This document shows, piece after piece, positions 27,242-35,535 of a DNA stretch of 41,284 bases (position 1 is its first letter; every line of letters begins with the position of its first letter). The stretch covers positions 1-41,284 of the forward strand of contig PLRJ01000103.1 of NCBI GenBank assembly GCA_003163855.1. Direction: 5' to 3'. The notes beneath the pieces were generated by a model that saw only the letters and a list, made by a program, of their open reading frames with translations, made no database searches and was not told the DNA's origin. Source of the DNA: Bryobacterales bacterium. GTDB lineage: Bacteria; Acidobacteriota; Terriglobia; Bryobacterales; Bryobacteraceae. A program made the translations under genes and the position numbers.

Positions 27242-27556
27242 ATGGAGCCACGGATCACACGCGAAGTAATAAAAGTTTTCGCCGCCCTTATGTCGGCCGG
27301 TAGCGATGGAGAATTGCCAGGAAGCGAAATCAGCAGGGCCACTACCCTCGCATCGGGGACGCTGTACCCAATTCTTCTAAGGCTAGAAAAGGCAGGCTGG
27401 TTAGCCAGCAGATGGGAAGAAGGCGATCCATCAGTTCTTGGGAGGCCGCGTCGCAGGTTCTATCGAATTACCGCGACTGGAGGGAGGCAGATGGGTAAAC
27501 AAATTTCGGAAATCAAATCATTGGTTGGAGGGCTTGCTTGGGCACAACTGAAATAA
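27242..27556 (+). CDS. PadR-family transcriptional regulator
   Basis: The 104-residue protein is a short PadR regulator. The winged helix-turn-helix is clear: LPGSEISRATTLASGTLYPILLRLEKAGWLASRWEEG (about residues 27-63) and the wing GRPRRRFYRITATGGRQM. A short C-terminal helix would mediate dimerisation. The ATG at 27242 has AGGA seven bases upstream. It precedes and overlaps a membrane-protein gene, the usual PadR layout in which the regulator controls itself and its membrane partner. The effector is not predictable. Confidence 0.92.
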   Translation: MEPRITREVIKVFAALMSAGSDGELPGSEISRATTLASGTLYPILLRLEKAGWLASRWEEGDPSVLGRPRRRFYRITATGGRQMGKQISEIKSLVGGLAWAQLK

Positions 27557-28086
27557 TATTGACTTTAATATCTGAGGTAGTCGGACGACAATGCTCAGCG
27601 GAACTGAAGGCATGGACCCCAGTTGGCTGCCGATCCCTAATTACCTTCGCCGCAAGTCGTCTAGCGCCCCAGGAAAAGGAAAGGATGATGGAGGAATGGT
27701 CCGCCCACTTTGCAGAAATTCCGGGTGAGGTGGGTAGGTGGTTGTTCAGCTTCGGGTGTGTCATAGCGGCATATAAGATTTCTGCCCCGGAAAAGTTGAC
27801 TCTGAACAATGCTCTGTTGGCATTGGATAGGGTGCTGGGCATTGTTGTTTTTCCAGGCGCCTTCCTATTTGTTATGGTTTTACTCTGGCTTGTACCGTCC
27901 CATAGCTATCAAACCCCTATGAGCCTTTTCAACTATCGAAACGAGAGAAAAGATAGGCTCTGGAAAGCTATTATGAGGACTTCGCAAGACATGCTCCGCG
28001 CCTTGTGCATATATGGTTACTTTTCCTCTTTGCACCGACGAATGGCAGAAGCAAAGTTACGGACTCATCAAACTGGTCCGCAGTAA
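27538..28086 (+). CDS. Small membrane protein encoded with PadR
   Basis: The frame of up to 182 residues begins at TTG 27538, overlapping the padR stop by 19 bases; TTG 27559 is an alternative, and the exact start is unsure. The N-terminal part resembles the soluble segment seen in many PadR-linked membrane proteins (LAPQEKERMMEEWSAHFAEIPGEVGRWLFSFGCVIAAY), which includes a first hydrophobic stretch. One clear transmembrane segment follows (VLGIVVFPGAFLFVMVLLWLV). The C-terminal part is basic and unlike anything I recognise (LFNYRNERKDRLWKAIMRTS). It lacks transporter domains, so it is not an ABC permease. Likely co-transcribed with padR. Confidence 0.65.
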   Translation: MGTTEIILTLISEVVGRQCSAELKAWTPVGCRSLITFAASRLAPQEKERMMEEWSAHFAEIPGEVGRWLFSFGCVIAAYKISAPEKLTLNNALLALDRVLGIVVFPGAFLFVMVLLWLVPSHSYQTPMSLFNYRNERKDRLWKAIMRTSQDMLRALCIYGYFSSLHRRMAEAKLRTHQTGPQ

Positions 28087-28422
28087 TCACCCTGGCAACT
28101 TCACAAAGTCCTGGCTGTAGCTGCGCGATATCGTCGTTTAGCTCAAGCCAAGTTCGGGTACCACTCGCGAAAGATTCCCTATGCCGTAGGCCACGAGGAT
28201 GAATCCAAGATTGATATATGTTCCTCAAGTCCGTGCGATCCAGTTGGTCGCTTTGATTTGCAATGTCGGTTGGACGTATTGTCGGCAAACCGATGATTGA
28301 GGCAAGATCGCATGCCAGTTCGGTCGGGATTACCCGCCGTCCCGAAGCTGATCGGTCTGGCACATAAGACCGGTGACGATGCCGAAAGAGATTTCTACTT
28401 GTTCGGTGGACGTTAACCTAAT
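28087..28422. other. Convergent intergenic region with possible gene remnant
   Basis: About 336 bp lie between the rightward membrane-protein gene and the leftward purF. No intact gene is evident. On the minus strand one frame reads LQIKATNWIART, a stop, then INLGFILVAYGIGNLSRVV and ELGLS, which has the look of a membrane-protein fragment. A competing minus-strand frame is open for 130 codons but has an unnatural composition. A gene remnant is possible but not proven. Confidence 0.3.
28351..28374. terminator. Hairpin between convergent genes
   Basis: ATCGGTCT pairs with AGACCGGT (8 bp, one G-T pair) around the 8-base loop GGCACATA. It lies about 50 bp beyond the purF stop and about 265 bp beyond the membrane-protein stop. 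No U tract follows on either strand, so it may be a Rho-assisted or transcript-end structure rather than a classic terminator. Confidence 0.3.
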
Positions 28423-29859
28423 CTAACAGCAACCCGTCTTAGCCAGAATCAACTCGTCTATCTGAACAAGCGTCGGATACTTGCCGGTGTAACACGAATA
28501 GCAATATTTGTTCTCGCTATCCTTTACCGATTTGTTCAATGCGCCGAGCGATAAATACGCCAGCGAATCTGCTTCGACAAAATCTTGAATCTGCTTCAGA
28601 TTCTTATTCGCTGCAATCAGTTCCTCGCGCGACGGCGTATCCACACCGTAATAGCAGGGCGAAATGGTCGGCGGACAGGATATGCGAAGATGCACTTCCT
28701 TGGCTCCGGCGCTTCGCACCATGCGAACGATCTTGCGGCTGGTGGTGCCGCGGACAATGGAATCGTCAACCAGGATCACGCGCTTGCCTTCCAGCAGATG
28801 GCGCACCGGATTCAGCTTCAGCTTCACGCCAAAATCGCGAATCGCCTGCGAGGGTTCAATGAAAGTCCGCCCCACGTAGTGATTGCGAATTAACGCCTGC
28901 TTGTATGGGATGCCGGACTCGGCCGCATAACCGATTGCCGCCGCGACGCCGGAATCCGGCACCGGAACAATGACATCAGCCGGAACCGGATGTTCCTGGG
29001 CCAGCATTCGTCCCATACGTTCACGCGATTCCGCTACTGCCGTGCCGAAAACCAACGAATCGGGACGCGCGAAATAAACGTGTTCAAATACGCAATGTGC
29101 GGTAGGCTCGGGCGTTGTGTAATGTTCGCGGGTGATGCCCTCAGGACCGACAATCACCATTTCGCCCGGTTCTACTTCTCCTACATACGTGGCGTTGATC
29201 AAATCGAAAGCGCAGGTCTCGGAGGCGAAAACGGTGGCAACCGTTCCATCCGGCATGTCCAGGCGGCCCATTGCTAAGGGGCGGAAGCCATGCGGATCGC
29301 GCGCTACGATGATTCTGTCTTGAGCCAGAAAGACAAGTGAGAACGCTCCCTCAATCTGCAGCAGGGCGTCGCGCAATGCTCCGGCCAGCGTCCGTTCGCG
29401 CGAACGCGCTACCAGGTGCAACACAACTTCTGTATCGCTGGTCGATTGAAAGATCGATCCGTCTTCTTCCAATTCGCGCCTCAGCTCGATAGCGTTGGTC
29501 AGGTTGCCATTGTGCGCCACTGCCACTTGGCCTTTGCTGCAGGCCACCGACAAGGGCTGGGCATTGCGGATGGCCGTGTCGCCGGCGGTGGAATAGCGGG
29601 TGTGCCCAATGGACAACGATCCGGGCAATTGATTCAGCACATCCGGCGTGAAGATTTCGGCCACGTGGCCCATCTGCTTCATGCAATGAATCTTGCGGCC
29701 ATCGCTGGAGGCGATGCCGGCGGATTCCTGCCCGCGATGCTGCAGCGCATACAGGCCCAGGTACACCAGGTTACTGGCTTCCGGATGCCCGTAAAGCGCA
29801 AACACACCACATTCTTCGTGAAGTTTATCGAAGGGAGTTTCGTCTTCCCAATCAAGCAT
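28423..29859 (-). CDS. purF: Amidophosphoribosyltransferase (iron-sulfur type)
   Basis: The 478-residue enzyme makes 5-phosphoribosylamine from PRPP and glutamine, the first step of purine synthesis. The propeptide of 16 residues precedes the catalytic Cys17 in EECGVFALYGH, so it is made as a precursor. The glutaminase domain has HRGQESAGIA, GHTRYSTAG and AHNGNLTN. The PRPP loop is VILVDDSIVRGTTSRKIV. Cysteines typical of the [4Fe-4S] Bacillus-type enzyme are present in AHCVFEHVYFARPDS, CYYGVDTP and YCYSCYTG (C453, C456). It is the last gene of purQ-purL-purF, 3 bp after purL. Confidence 0.96.
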   Translation of the reverse strand: MLDWEDETPFDKLHEECGVFALYGHPEASNLVYLGLYALQHRGQESAGIASSDGRKIHCMKQMGHVAEIFTPDVLNQLPGSLSIGHTRYSTAGDTAIRNAQPLSVACSKGQVAVAHNGNLTNAIELRRELEEDGSIFQSTSDTEVVLHLVARSRERTLAGALRDALLQIEGAFSLVFLAQDRIIVARDPHGFRPLAMGRLDMPDGTVATVFASETCAFDLINATYVGEVEPGEMVIVGPEGITREHYTTPEPTAHCVFEHVYFARPDSLVFGTAVAESRERMGRMLAQEHPVPADVIVPVPDSGVAAAIGYAAESGIPYKQALIRNHYVGRTFIEPSQAIRDFGVKLKLNPVRHLLEGKRVILVDDSIVRGTTSRKIVRMVRSAGAKEVHLRISCPPTISPCYYGVDTPSREELIAANKNLKQIQDFVEADSLAYLSLGALNKSVKDSENKYCYSCYTGKYPTLVQIDELILAKTGCC

Positions 29860-29862
29860 TAT

Positions 29863-32091
29863 TTACACCAGCACTGGATTATGGAGGAGGTGTTCTAGTG
29901 CGTTGCTCCAAACGGATTTAAGGTCTGAAATGGAACTGTCGATCAAGATCTTGTCGCGATTGCGAATGGTCACTCTCGATTCGAGTGTAGCGCCAATTGT
30001 CACCGCTTGGACATGGTTCTTTGCGCAAATTGAAAATATGTATTCAGAATCTTGGGTAGAAACGAGGACGCGCGATGGTCCCTCGTGGAAAAGCAGGAGT
30101 TCCGGTGTCATATCGGAGTCGAGGGTTACCGCCGCACCAATTCCGCCGGACCCGAAGGAGCACTCCGCCAGAGCCAAGGCTAAACCGCCCTCGCCTAAAT
30201 CGTGTGCCGAGTCAACGCGCTTCTCCTGGACCAGGGTTCGGATGACGGTCTGCACGCGGCGTTCGTAGTCCATGTCCAACTTCGGCGGGCAGCCCCAGAT
30301 GGCATCGAGCACGGACTTTGCATATTGGGTACCACCGAATTCGTCCAGTCCGACATCGCCGAGTCCACCGATCAAAATCAGCGGCAAACCCGCCTGCTGA
30401 AAGTGAATGCCAGTGGGCTGACTGGTTGGCAGGATGCCCACGATTCCAACCACGGGCGTGGGAAAAATGGGCGTGCCCAGCGTCTCGTTGTAAAGGCTTA
30501 CGTTGCCGCCGGTTACGGGAACTTCAAAGAAACTGCAAGCTTCGGCCAGACCCTCGATAGATTCGACAATCTGGGCCATGATCTCCGGCTTTTCAGGATT
30601 ACCGAAGTTCAGGTTATTCGTCGTCGCGATGGGCAGTGCGCCGGCGGTAGAGAGATTGCGGCAGCACTCCGCGACGATCAACTTCGTGCCCTCGCGCGGA
30701 TTGAGGGCGCAGTATCTGCCGTTCCCGTCGAGCGACATCGCCACCGAGGTATTCGTCCCTTTGATGCGGACGATGGCTGCTTCCGCGCCTGGACCGGCGA
30801 TGGTGTTTGTCCTCACCTGGTAGTCGTATTGTTCGTAGATCCAGCGCTTCGAACAGTTATCGCCTGCCGCCAGCATCTTCTTCAAATCTGCGGTCAGACC
30901 GCTGCTATGAACTGTTGGCCCTTGCATTGGGGCTACTCGCAGCGGTTTGGTGAAGGGGCGATTATATTTCGGCGCTTCATCGGCCAGGGCGCGGTTGGGA
31001 ATCTCCGCGACAACTGCGCCTTTATGCTTCACCCGCAGCATGCCATCGTCGGTCACGATGCCAATCTGCACCGCATCCAGGCCCCACTTCTTGAAGACCG
31101 AATAGACCTCATGTTCGCGGCCTTTTTCGGCCACCAGCAGCATACGTTCCTGCGATTCCGACAGCATCATCTCGTACGCCGTCATGCCGCGTTCACGCTG
31201 CGGCACCAGGTCCAGGTCCATGTCTATGCCCGTCCCTGCCCTGCTGCCCATTTCGCAACTGGAGGAGGTCAGACCGGCTGCGCCCATGTCCTGAATGCCC
31301 ACGATGGCGCCTGTTTTCATGGCTTCCAGACAGGCTTCCAGCAGCAGCTTCTCCATGAACGGGTCGCCCACTTGCACATTGGGACGTTTCTGCTTCGATT
31401 CCTCGGTAAATTCCGCCGAGGCCATGGACGCGCCGTGAATGCCGTCGCGCCCGGTTTTCGCGCCTACATAAATGACAGGATTTCCGACTCCGCTGGCGCG
31501 GCCGTAGAAGACTTCGTCGTGCTTGAAAACGCCGAGGGCGAAGACGTTCACGAGCGGATTGCCGTCGTAGCTGGGCTCGAAGACGCACTCGCCGCCAACC
31601 GTGGGCACTCCGAAGCAGTTGCCATAGTGCGCAATGCCCGAAACAACACCTTCCAGAATGCGCTGGTTCCGCGAGCCCGTTTTCGGATCGTCCAGTTTTC
31701 CGAAACGAATGGAATCCATCACCGCGATGGGCCGTGCGCCCATGGTGAAGATGTCGCGCAGGATGCCCCCTACGCCCGTGGCTGCTCCCTGGAAGGGCTC
31801 AATGAAGCTGGGATGATTGTGCGATTCAATCTTGAACGCGATGGCCATCCCGTCTCCGATATCCACGATGCCAGCGTTCTCGCCAGGCCCTTGGAGCACC
31901 CGACTGCTTTCTGTAGGCAATTTCTTAAGGTGGACGCGAGAACTTTTGTACGAACAGTGTTCGCTCCACATCACGCTGAACACACCTAACTCGGTTAGGC
32001 TTGGTTCGCGGCCTAAGAGAACGATTATTTTTTCGTATTCAGACGGAGTGAGTTGATGAGATGCAATAACATCCGGCGATATCACGCTCAT
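29863..32091 (-). CDS. purL: Phosphoribosylformylglycinamidine synthase II (small PurL)
   Basis: The 742-residue ATP-dependent synthetase subunit converts FGAR to FGAM using ammonia from PurQ. Motifs include [89 protein letters not shown] and a second AIRS-like half ([40 protein letters not shown]). At half the size of E. coli PurL it is the small form, which works with PurQ and PurS. Its start overlaps the purQ stop by 4 bp. No purS is visible beside it. Confidence 0.96.
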   Translation of the reverse strand: MSVISPDVIASHQLTPSEYEKIIVLLGREPSLTELGVFSVMWSEHCSYKSSRVHLKKLPTESSRVLQGPGENAGIVDIGDGMAIAFKIESHNHPSFIEPFQGAATGVGGILRDIFTMGARPIAVMDSIRFGKLDDPKTGSRNQRILEGVVSGIAHYGNCFGVPTVGGECVFEPSYDGNPLVNVFALGVFKHDEVFYGRASGVGNPVIYVGAKTGRDGIHGASMASAEFTEESKQKRPNVQVGDPFMEKLLLEACLEAMKTGAIVGIQDMGAAGLTSSSCEMGSRAGTGIDMDLDLVPQRERGMTAYEMMLSESQERMLLVAEKGREHEVYSVFKKWGLDAVQIGIVTDDGMLRVKHKGAVVAEIPNRALADEAPKYNRPFTKPLRVAPMQGPTVHSSGLTADLKKMLAAGDNCSKRWIYEQYDYQVRTNTIAGPGAEAAIVRIKGTNTSVAMSLDGNGRYCALNPREGTKLIVAECCRNLSTAGALPIATTNNLNFGNPEKPEIMAQIVESIEGLAEACSFFEVPVTGGNVSLYNETLGTPIFPTPVVGIVGILPTSQPTGIHFQQAGLPLILIGGLGDVGLDEFGGTQYAKSVLDAIWGCPPKLDMDYERRVQTVIRTLVQEKRVDSAHDLGEGGLALALAECSFGSGGIGAAVTLDSDMTPELLLFHEGPSRVLVSTQDSEYIFSICAKNHVQAVTIGATLESRVTIRNRDKILIDSSISDLKSVWSNALEHLLHNPVLV

Positions 32092-32756
32092 GCGACGATG
32101 CCGGCATGGATCAGCGAGTTCAAAAGCACCAATCCGTCTGTGTTCCCCATGAGAGGGTCTGCCGCCCGTTCCGGGTGCGGCATCATTCCCATCACATTGC
32201 GCCCGGCGTTGACAATTCCAGCAATCTGGCGCATGGAACCATTACACTCGTCCCGGTAACGGAATAGTACTTGATCTTCGGCTTCCAACTGATCCAAGGT
32301 TCGTTCATCGGCCACGTAGCAGCCCTCGCCGTGTGCGACCGGAAGGGTGACGACCTGGCACTTTTTGGCTCCGCTGGTCAGTGGTGAATCCACAGTTGCC
32401 ACTTCCAGCGCGACAGGTTTACAAACAAACTTCAAACCGGCGTTGCGAACCAAGGCCCCAGGCAGCAGTCCGGCCTCGGTTAGAACCTGAAACCCATTGC
32501 AGATACCAAGTACCAAGCCACCGTCCTGGGCAAATCGCTTAACCGCCGCCATAACTGGAGAAAATTTCGCGATCGCTCCACAACGCAGATAATCGCCGTA
32601 CGAAAAGCCACCAGGAAGGACAACCGCGTCGAGCGCACCCAGATTTGTCGAATCGTGCCACACAAAGGTGGCTTCCTGCTTCAGATTTTCAGATAAGGCG
32701 AACCACGCATCGTGATCGCAATTGCTTCCGGGAAAAACGACGACTCCAATTTTCAT
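32088..32756 (-). CDS. purQ: Phosphoribosylformylglycinamidine synthase, glutaminase subunit
   Basis: This class I glutamine amidotransferase (222 residues) supplies ammonia to PurL. The N-terminus is [16 protein letters not shown]. The oxyanion region [19 protein letters not shown] precedes the nucleophile Cys86 in GICNGFQVL. The HGEG segment and MMPHPERA complete the catalytic set (His and Glu). It is the first gene of the purQLF operon and overlaps purL (ATGA), a common way to fix subunit ratio. Confidence 0.96.
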   Translation of the reverse strand: MKIGVVVFPGSNCDHDAWFALSENLKQEATFVWHDSTNLGALDAVVLPGGFSYGDYLRCGAIAKFSPVMAAVKRFAQDGGLVLGICNGFQVLTEAGLLPGALVRNAGLKFVCKPVALEVATVDSPLTSGAKKCQVVTLPVAHGEGCYVADERTLDQLEAEDQVLFRYRDECNGSMRQIAGIVNAGRNVMGMMPHPERAADPLMGNTDGLVLLNSLIHAGIVA

Positions 32757-32783
32757 CGGATCGGGATTGTCTCCTGGCTACTT

Positions 32784-33023
32784 TTAAGCGCCGCTCGCGG
32801 CAGGAGCGGCCGCTTTCTTTCGGGCTGCACGGCGTTTTTCCACCGGCGGCTGACGATCGCTCTTCTTCAGAGACGGCAGAACAATAGACGTAACGAATTT
32901 CTTCTCGCCATGGTCATCGAATTTAATCACGACGTATTCGTCGTTACAGGATAGTACCGAGCCAAGCCCGAATTTACCGTGCTCGACCTGGGCTCCCGTA
33001 GCAAATGCCGGTTTTGTGGCCAT
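32784..33023 (-). CDS. Standalone PcrA/UvrD-type Tudor-domain protein
   Basis: The 79-residue protein consists of a small beta-barrel motif (GAQVEHGKFGLGSVLSCNDEYVVIKFDDHGEKKFVTSIVLPSL) and a basic Ala/Lys-rich tail (VEKRRAARKKAAAPAASG). The barrel resembles the C-terminal Tudor-like domain of PcrA/UvrD helicases, which contacts RNA polymerase, but here there is no helicase. The ATG at 33023 has GAGAGG 13 bases upstream, somewhat far. It lies 27 bp upstream of purQ in the same orientation and is divergent from greA. RNA polymerase binding is inference from the fold and neighbour. Confidence 0.75.
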   Translation of the reverse strand: MATKPAFATGAQVEHGKFGLGSVLSCNDEYVVIKFDDHGEKKFVTSIVLPSLKKSDRQPPVEKRRAARKKAAAPAASGA

Positions 33024-33133
33024 TGGCTGTTAGAATTCCTCTCAGGTTATTGTAACAGTTCGACTTATCCTATGTCGAGCCGCCTGTACACGGCTTCTTC
33101 ACTGGTCCGTCATAATTCATGCAACTACTTCCA

Positions 33134-33139
33134 TATAAT
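33134..33139 (+). promoter_or_regulatory. Consensus -10 box upstream of greA
   Basis: A perfect TATAAT lies only 14 bases before the greA ATG; no good -35 is seen at 16-18 bp (CATAAT at 33111). If used, the 5' leader would be about 8 bases without a Shine-Dalgarno site. Confidence 0.4.
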
Positions 33140-33153
33140 GGGGTAATCTACGC

Positions 33154-33627
33154 ATGGAAGAGCTGAAAAAGAAAATACAGGACGAAATAAACGCCCTGGA
33201 GCACGAGCTACGCACGGAGCTTCCGAAAGAAATTCTTAGAGCTCGCGAACATGGCGACCTGAGCGAAAACGCCGAATACCATGCTGCTAAAGAGCGGCAA
33301 TCGATGGTAAGCGCGCGCCTGGGGCAACTGCAAAGCCGTCTGCGTGAATTTTCCATGATCGACATGAGCAAGATACCCCATGACCGCGTAGGGCTTGGTT
33401 CGCATGTGGTAGTGCTTGATCTATCCAAAGACGAAGAACTAACATACAATTTAGTGACAAGTGAGGAAGCGGACGCTGTTCACGGCAAGATCTCAACCAG
33501 TTCGCCTATAGCAAAGGGATTGATGGGAAAGCGAGTGGGAGACACTGTGAAAATCACGATTCCGGGTGGTGTGCGCGAGATGGAAATCCTGAGCCTTAAA
33601 ACCATTCACGACATAACAGCATCTTAG
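33154..33627 (+). CDS. greA: Transcription elongation factor GreA
   Basis: The 157-residue protein stimulates transcript cleavage by backtracked RNA polymerase. The N-terminal coiled coil carries the tip motif REHGDLSENAEYHAAKERQ with acidic tip residues Asp35 and Glu38. The C-terminal FKBP-like domain includes VGLGSHVVVLDLS and SSPIAKGLMGKRVGDTVKITIPGG. Length is as usual for GreA; the N-terminus is a few residues shorter than in E. coli. It is followed after 26 bp by the phosphatidyltransferase gene and is divergent from the Tudor-domain gene. Confidence 0.95.
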   Translation: MEELKKKIQDEINALEHELRTELPKEILRAREHGDLSENAEYHAAKERQSMVSARLGQLQSRLREFSMIDMSKIPHDRVGLGSHVVVLDLSKDEELTYNLVTSEEADAVHGKISTSSPIAKGLMGKRVGDTVKITIPGGVREMEILSLKTIHDITAS

Positions 33628-33653
33628 AGAACAGCAAGGAAGTTTAACCCCCT

Positions 33654-34286
33654 ATGACCTATACCCGCGCCATCGGCTTAGGAGCTAACAAGATTATCCG
33701 GCTGATCGTCCAGGGATTAGCTCTCTCCAAGATCAACCCCAATGTGCTGACGTTCCTGGGACTTGTTATCAATGCCGTGGCCGCAGTCTTCCTGGCGATG
33801 GGCAGTTTTCGCAAAGCTGGATTGATCATTATCTTTGCGGGACTGTTCGACATGGTGGATGGACGGGTGGCGCGTTTCACCAATCAAGTAACGCGTTTCG
33901 GGGCATTCTTCGATTCCGTGCTGGACCGTTATTCCGACTTGGCGCTGCTAGTTGGTTTGCTTGTCTATTACGGCACTATTAACCGGCCTTTCTATGTTGT
34001 TCTGACGGCTATCGTGATGACGGCTTCGGTGATGATCAGCTACGCGCGCAGCCGGGCAGAGAACATTATTCCTACTTGTAAAGTTGGTTTTCTGGAACGG
34101 CCGGAACGTGTGGTGCTGCTGATCATTGGAGCTTTGTTCGATCGGATGGCGCCGGTTTTGTGGATCATCGCCATTCTCGGCAACATTACGGTGATCCACC
34201 GCATGATCTTTACCTACCAGGAAGCCAAGCGACTGGAAGACGCACAACTGCGCACGCGCGCGGCAACCGCCTCGCAAACCCTCTAA
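33654..34286 (+). CDS. CDP-alcohol phosphatidyltransferase family protein
   Basis: The 210-residue integral membrane enzyme has the complete CDP-alcohol phosphotransferase motif DGRVARFTNQVTRFGAFFDSVLD (DG-x2-AR-x8-G-x3-D-x3-D, about residues 68-90), which binds divalent metal and CDP-diacylglycerol. Hydrophobic segments before and after (VLTFLGLVINAVAAVFLAMG; LALLVGLLVYYGTI; FYVVLTAIVMTASVMISYA; PVLWIIAILGNITVI) fit about six helices. PgsA (phosphatidylglycerophosphate) and phosphatidylinositol-phosphate synthase-type activities are both possible; the sequence alone does not decide. Its 3' end overlaps the convergent acpS by 4 bp. Confidence 0.88.
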   Translation: MTYTRAIGLGANKIIRLIVQGLALSKINPNVLTFLGLVINAVAAVFLAMGSFRKAGLIIIFAGLFDMVDGRVARFTNQVTRFGAFFDSVLDRYSDLALLVGLLVYYGTINRPFYVVLTAIVMTASVMISYARSRAENIIPTCKVGFLERPERVVLLIIGALFDRMAPVLWIIAILGNITVIHRMIFTYQEAKRLEDAQLRTRAATASQTL

Positions 34287-34666
34287 GCGCCATCTTCGAG
34301 TATCACGATGGCCATCGCGATCTCAGACGTATGGGTCAGCGAGAGTTGGATGACTTTCACTCCAAGTTTATTGGCAACTTCCATCGCTCGTCCGCTTAAC
34401 CGTAGAACGGGACGACCGGAAGCTTGATTGGAAACCTCAAAATGTTGCCAGGAGACGCCGCTGCTGAAGCCGGTGCCGATTGCTTTCATGCCGGCCTCTT
34501 TGGCTGCGAAACGCGCTGCAAATCGCTCGGCCGAGTTGGCTTTGCTCAAGGCGTAGCGGCGTTCCAGAGGGGTAAAGATGCGATTGAGGAAGCGGTCGCC
34601 AAAGCGCTGGATGCTGGCGTGAATACGCTTAACTTCGGCTAAATCGGTACCCATTCCAATAATCAT
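34283..34666 (-). CDS. acpS: Holo-[acyl-carrier-protein] synthase
   Basis: The 127-residue enzyme transfers 4'-phosphopantetheine from CoA to apo-ACP. Motifs are MIIGMGTDLAEVKRI (metal-binding Asp8) and RFAARFAAKEAGMKAIGTG (Glu of the F-x-x-K-E-A motif), plus HFEVSNQASGRPVLRL and LSLTHTSEIAMA. Size is normal. It is convergent with the phosphatidyltransferase gene (4-bp overlap of the ends). A perfect inverted repeat lies 26-42 bp upstream of its ATG. Confidence 0.93.
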   Translation of the reverse strand: MIIGMGTDLAEVKRIHASIQRFGDRFLNRIFTPLERRYALSKANSAERFAARFAAKEAGMKAIGTGFSSGVSWQHFEVSNQASGRPVLRLSGRAMEVANKLGVKVIQLSLTHTSEIAMAIVILEDGA

Positions 34667-34691
34667 GTTCGTGATCGGAACTTAGTGCCTG

Positions 34692-34708
34692 ACTTACGGA
34701 ACGTAAGT
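34692..34708. promoter_or_regulatory. Perfect 7-bp inverted repeat upstream of acpS
   Basis: ACTTACG, GAA, CGTAAGT forms a perfect dyad in the 60-bp gap between the 97-residue gene and acpS (both leftward). No T tract follows on the transcribed strand, so an operator or a processing hairpin is as likely as a terminator. Confidence 0.35.
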
Positions 34709-34726
34709 ACCGCTGTTCTGCAAATC

Positions 34727-35020
34727 CTAGCTGTGCGTCTTACGGAATGCGGCCCAGCGCTTCTTTTGTGCGGCTGCAATTCGTTTGCGTGCTTCGGGGC
34801 TCAGCACGCGCTTACGTGGCTCGCCAGCGAAGGCATTGGAGACAAGGGAATTGGCAAATGAAGCCTTCGCGGGCCTACCAACCTTGCCCGCCCCAGCCTT
34901 TCCTCCAAGCATGGTTCGCACTTGGGAGATCTGCTGGTCTATCTTGTCTCTTTGTGCTTCCAGCCCAGTAAGTGCAGCTTCCAGGATTTCCCTACTTGGA
35001 GCTGCCATCATTTTTGCCAT
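34727..35020 (-). CDS. Small basic protein with AT-hook-like and LSPEARKRI motifs
   Basis: The 97-residue product has an N-terminal helical, probably coiled-coil part (REILEAALTGLEAQRDKIDQQISQVRTML), a Gly/Lys linker with an AT-hook-like GKVGRPAKA, and a basic C-terminus (RKRVLSPEARKRIAAAQKKRWAAFRK). Similar basic tails occur in many small acidobacterial proteins and in H-NS-like DNA-binding proteins; a nucleoid or DNA-binding role is plausible but not shown. It lies between dtd and acpS in the same orientation. Confidence 0.7.
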   Translation of the reverse strand: MAKMMAAPSREILEAALTGLEAQRDKIDQQISQVRTMLGGKAGAGKVGRPAKASFANSLVSNAFAGEPRKRVLSPEARKRIAAAQKKRWAAFRKTHS

Positions 35021-35073
35021 ACATCAACTTAAGTAACACAGAAAGCCAAATATTTCACTAAATGACAGGCCAC

Positions 35074-35517
35074 TTACCGGTCTACTTCGCAGATTAGAGT
35101 AACAGGACCATCATTGACCAAACTTACCTGCATATCGGCCTGGAATATACCGGTAGATACAGGAACACCGAGCGACTGGCAGTAGCCTACGAAAGCCTCA
35201 TACATAGCTAAAGCTGCATCGGGCTTGGCTGCCGCGATAAAGGAGGGCCGATTGCCTTTGCTTGTTTCGGCATAAAGCGTAAATTGTGACACTACCAGCA
35301 TTTCTCCCTTAATATCCAGCAGGCTGAGGTTCATCTTGCCGGCGGCGTCTTTAAACACACGCAGATGACTAACTTTGTGTGCCAGTTTAGCTGCGCAGGC
35401 ATCGTTATCGGAGAGCCCGACTCCAAGCAGCACTAATAGACCAGTGTGTATTTGGCCGGTAATTTCTCCGGCAACACTTACACTGGCTTCTGTTACTCGT
35501 TGAACCAGAGCCCGCAT
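35074..35517 (-). CDS. dtd: D-aminoacyl-tRNA deacylase
   Basis: This 147-residue enzyme removes D-amino acids mischarged on tRNA. Family motifs are MRALVQRVTEASVSV, LLVLLGVGLSD, LRVFKDAAGKMNLSLLDI, the SQFTLY catalytic segment followed by AETSKGNRPSF, and the C-terminal NDGPVTLICEVD (NxGPVT). Length is normal. It starts 18 bp after the ilvD stop and is probably transcribed with it. Confidence 0.95.
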   Translation of the reverse strand: MRALVQRVTEASVSVAGEITGQIHTGLLVLLGVGLSDNDACAAKLAHKVSHLRVFKDAAGKMNLSLLDIKGEMLVVSQFTLYAETSKGNRPSFIAAAKPDAALAMYEAFVGYCQSLGVPVSTGIFQADMQVSLVNDGPVTLICEVDR

Positions 35518-35535
35518 GGATAGAACTGGACGAAG

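Noticed and set aside
27971..28363. 130-residue minus-strand frame
   Set aside because: It overlaps the PadR-linked membrane gene by over 100 bp, begins at a weak site and has no recognisable features.
30202..31989. 595-codon open frame on the plus strand
   Set aside because: It lies wholly antisense to purL, whose motifs are complete; the frame reflects codon bias, not a gene.
33090..33115. AGCCG/CGGCT hairpin upstream of greA
   Set aside because: Five to six base pairs with an eight-base loop and no T tract; not above chance.
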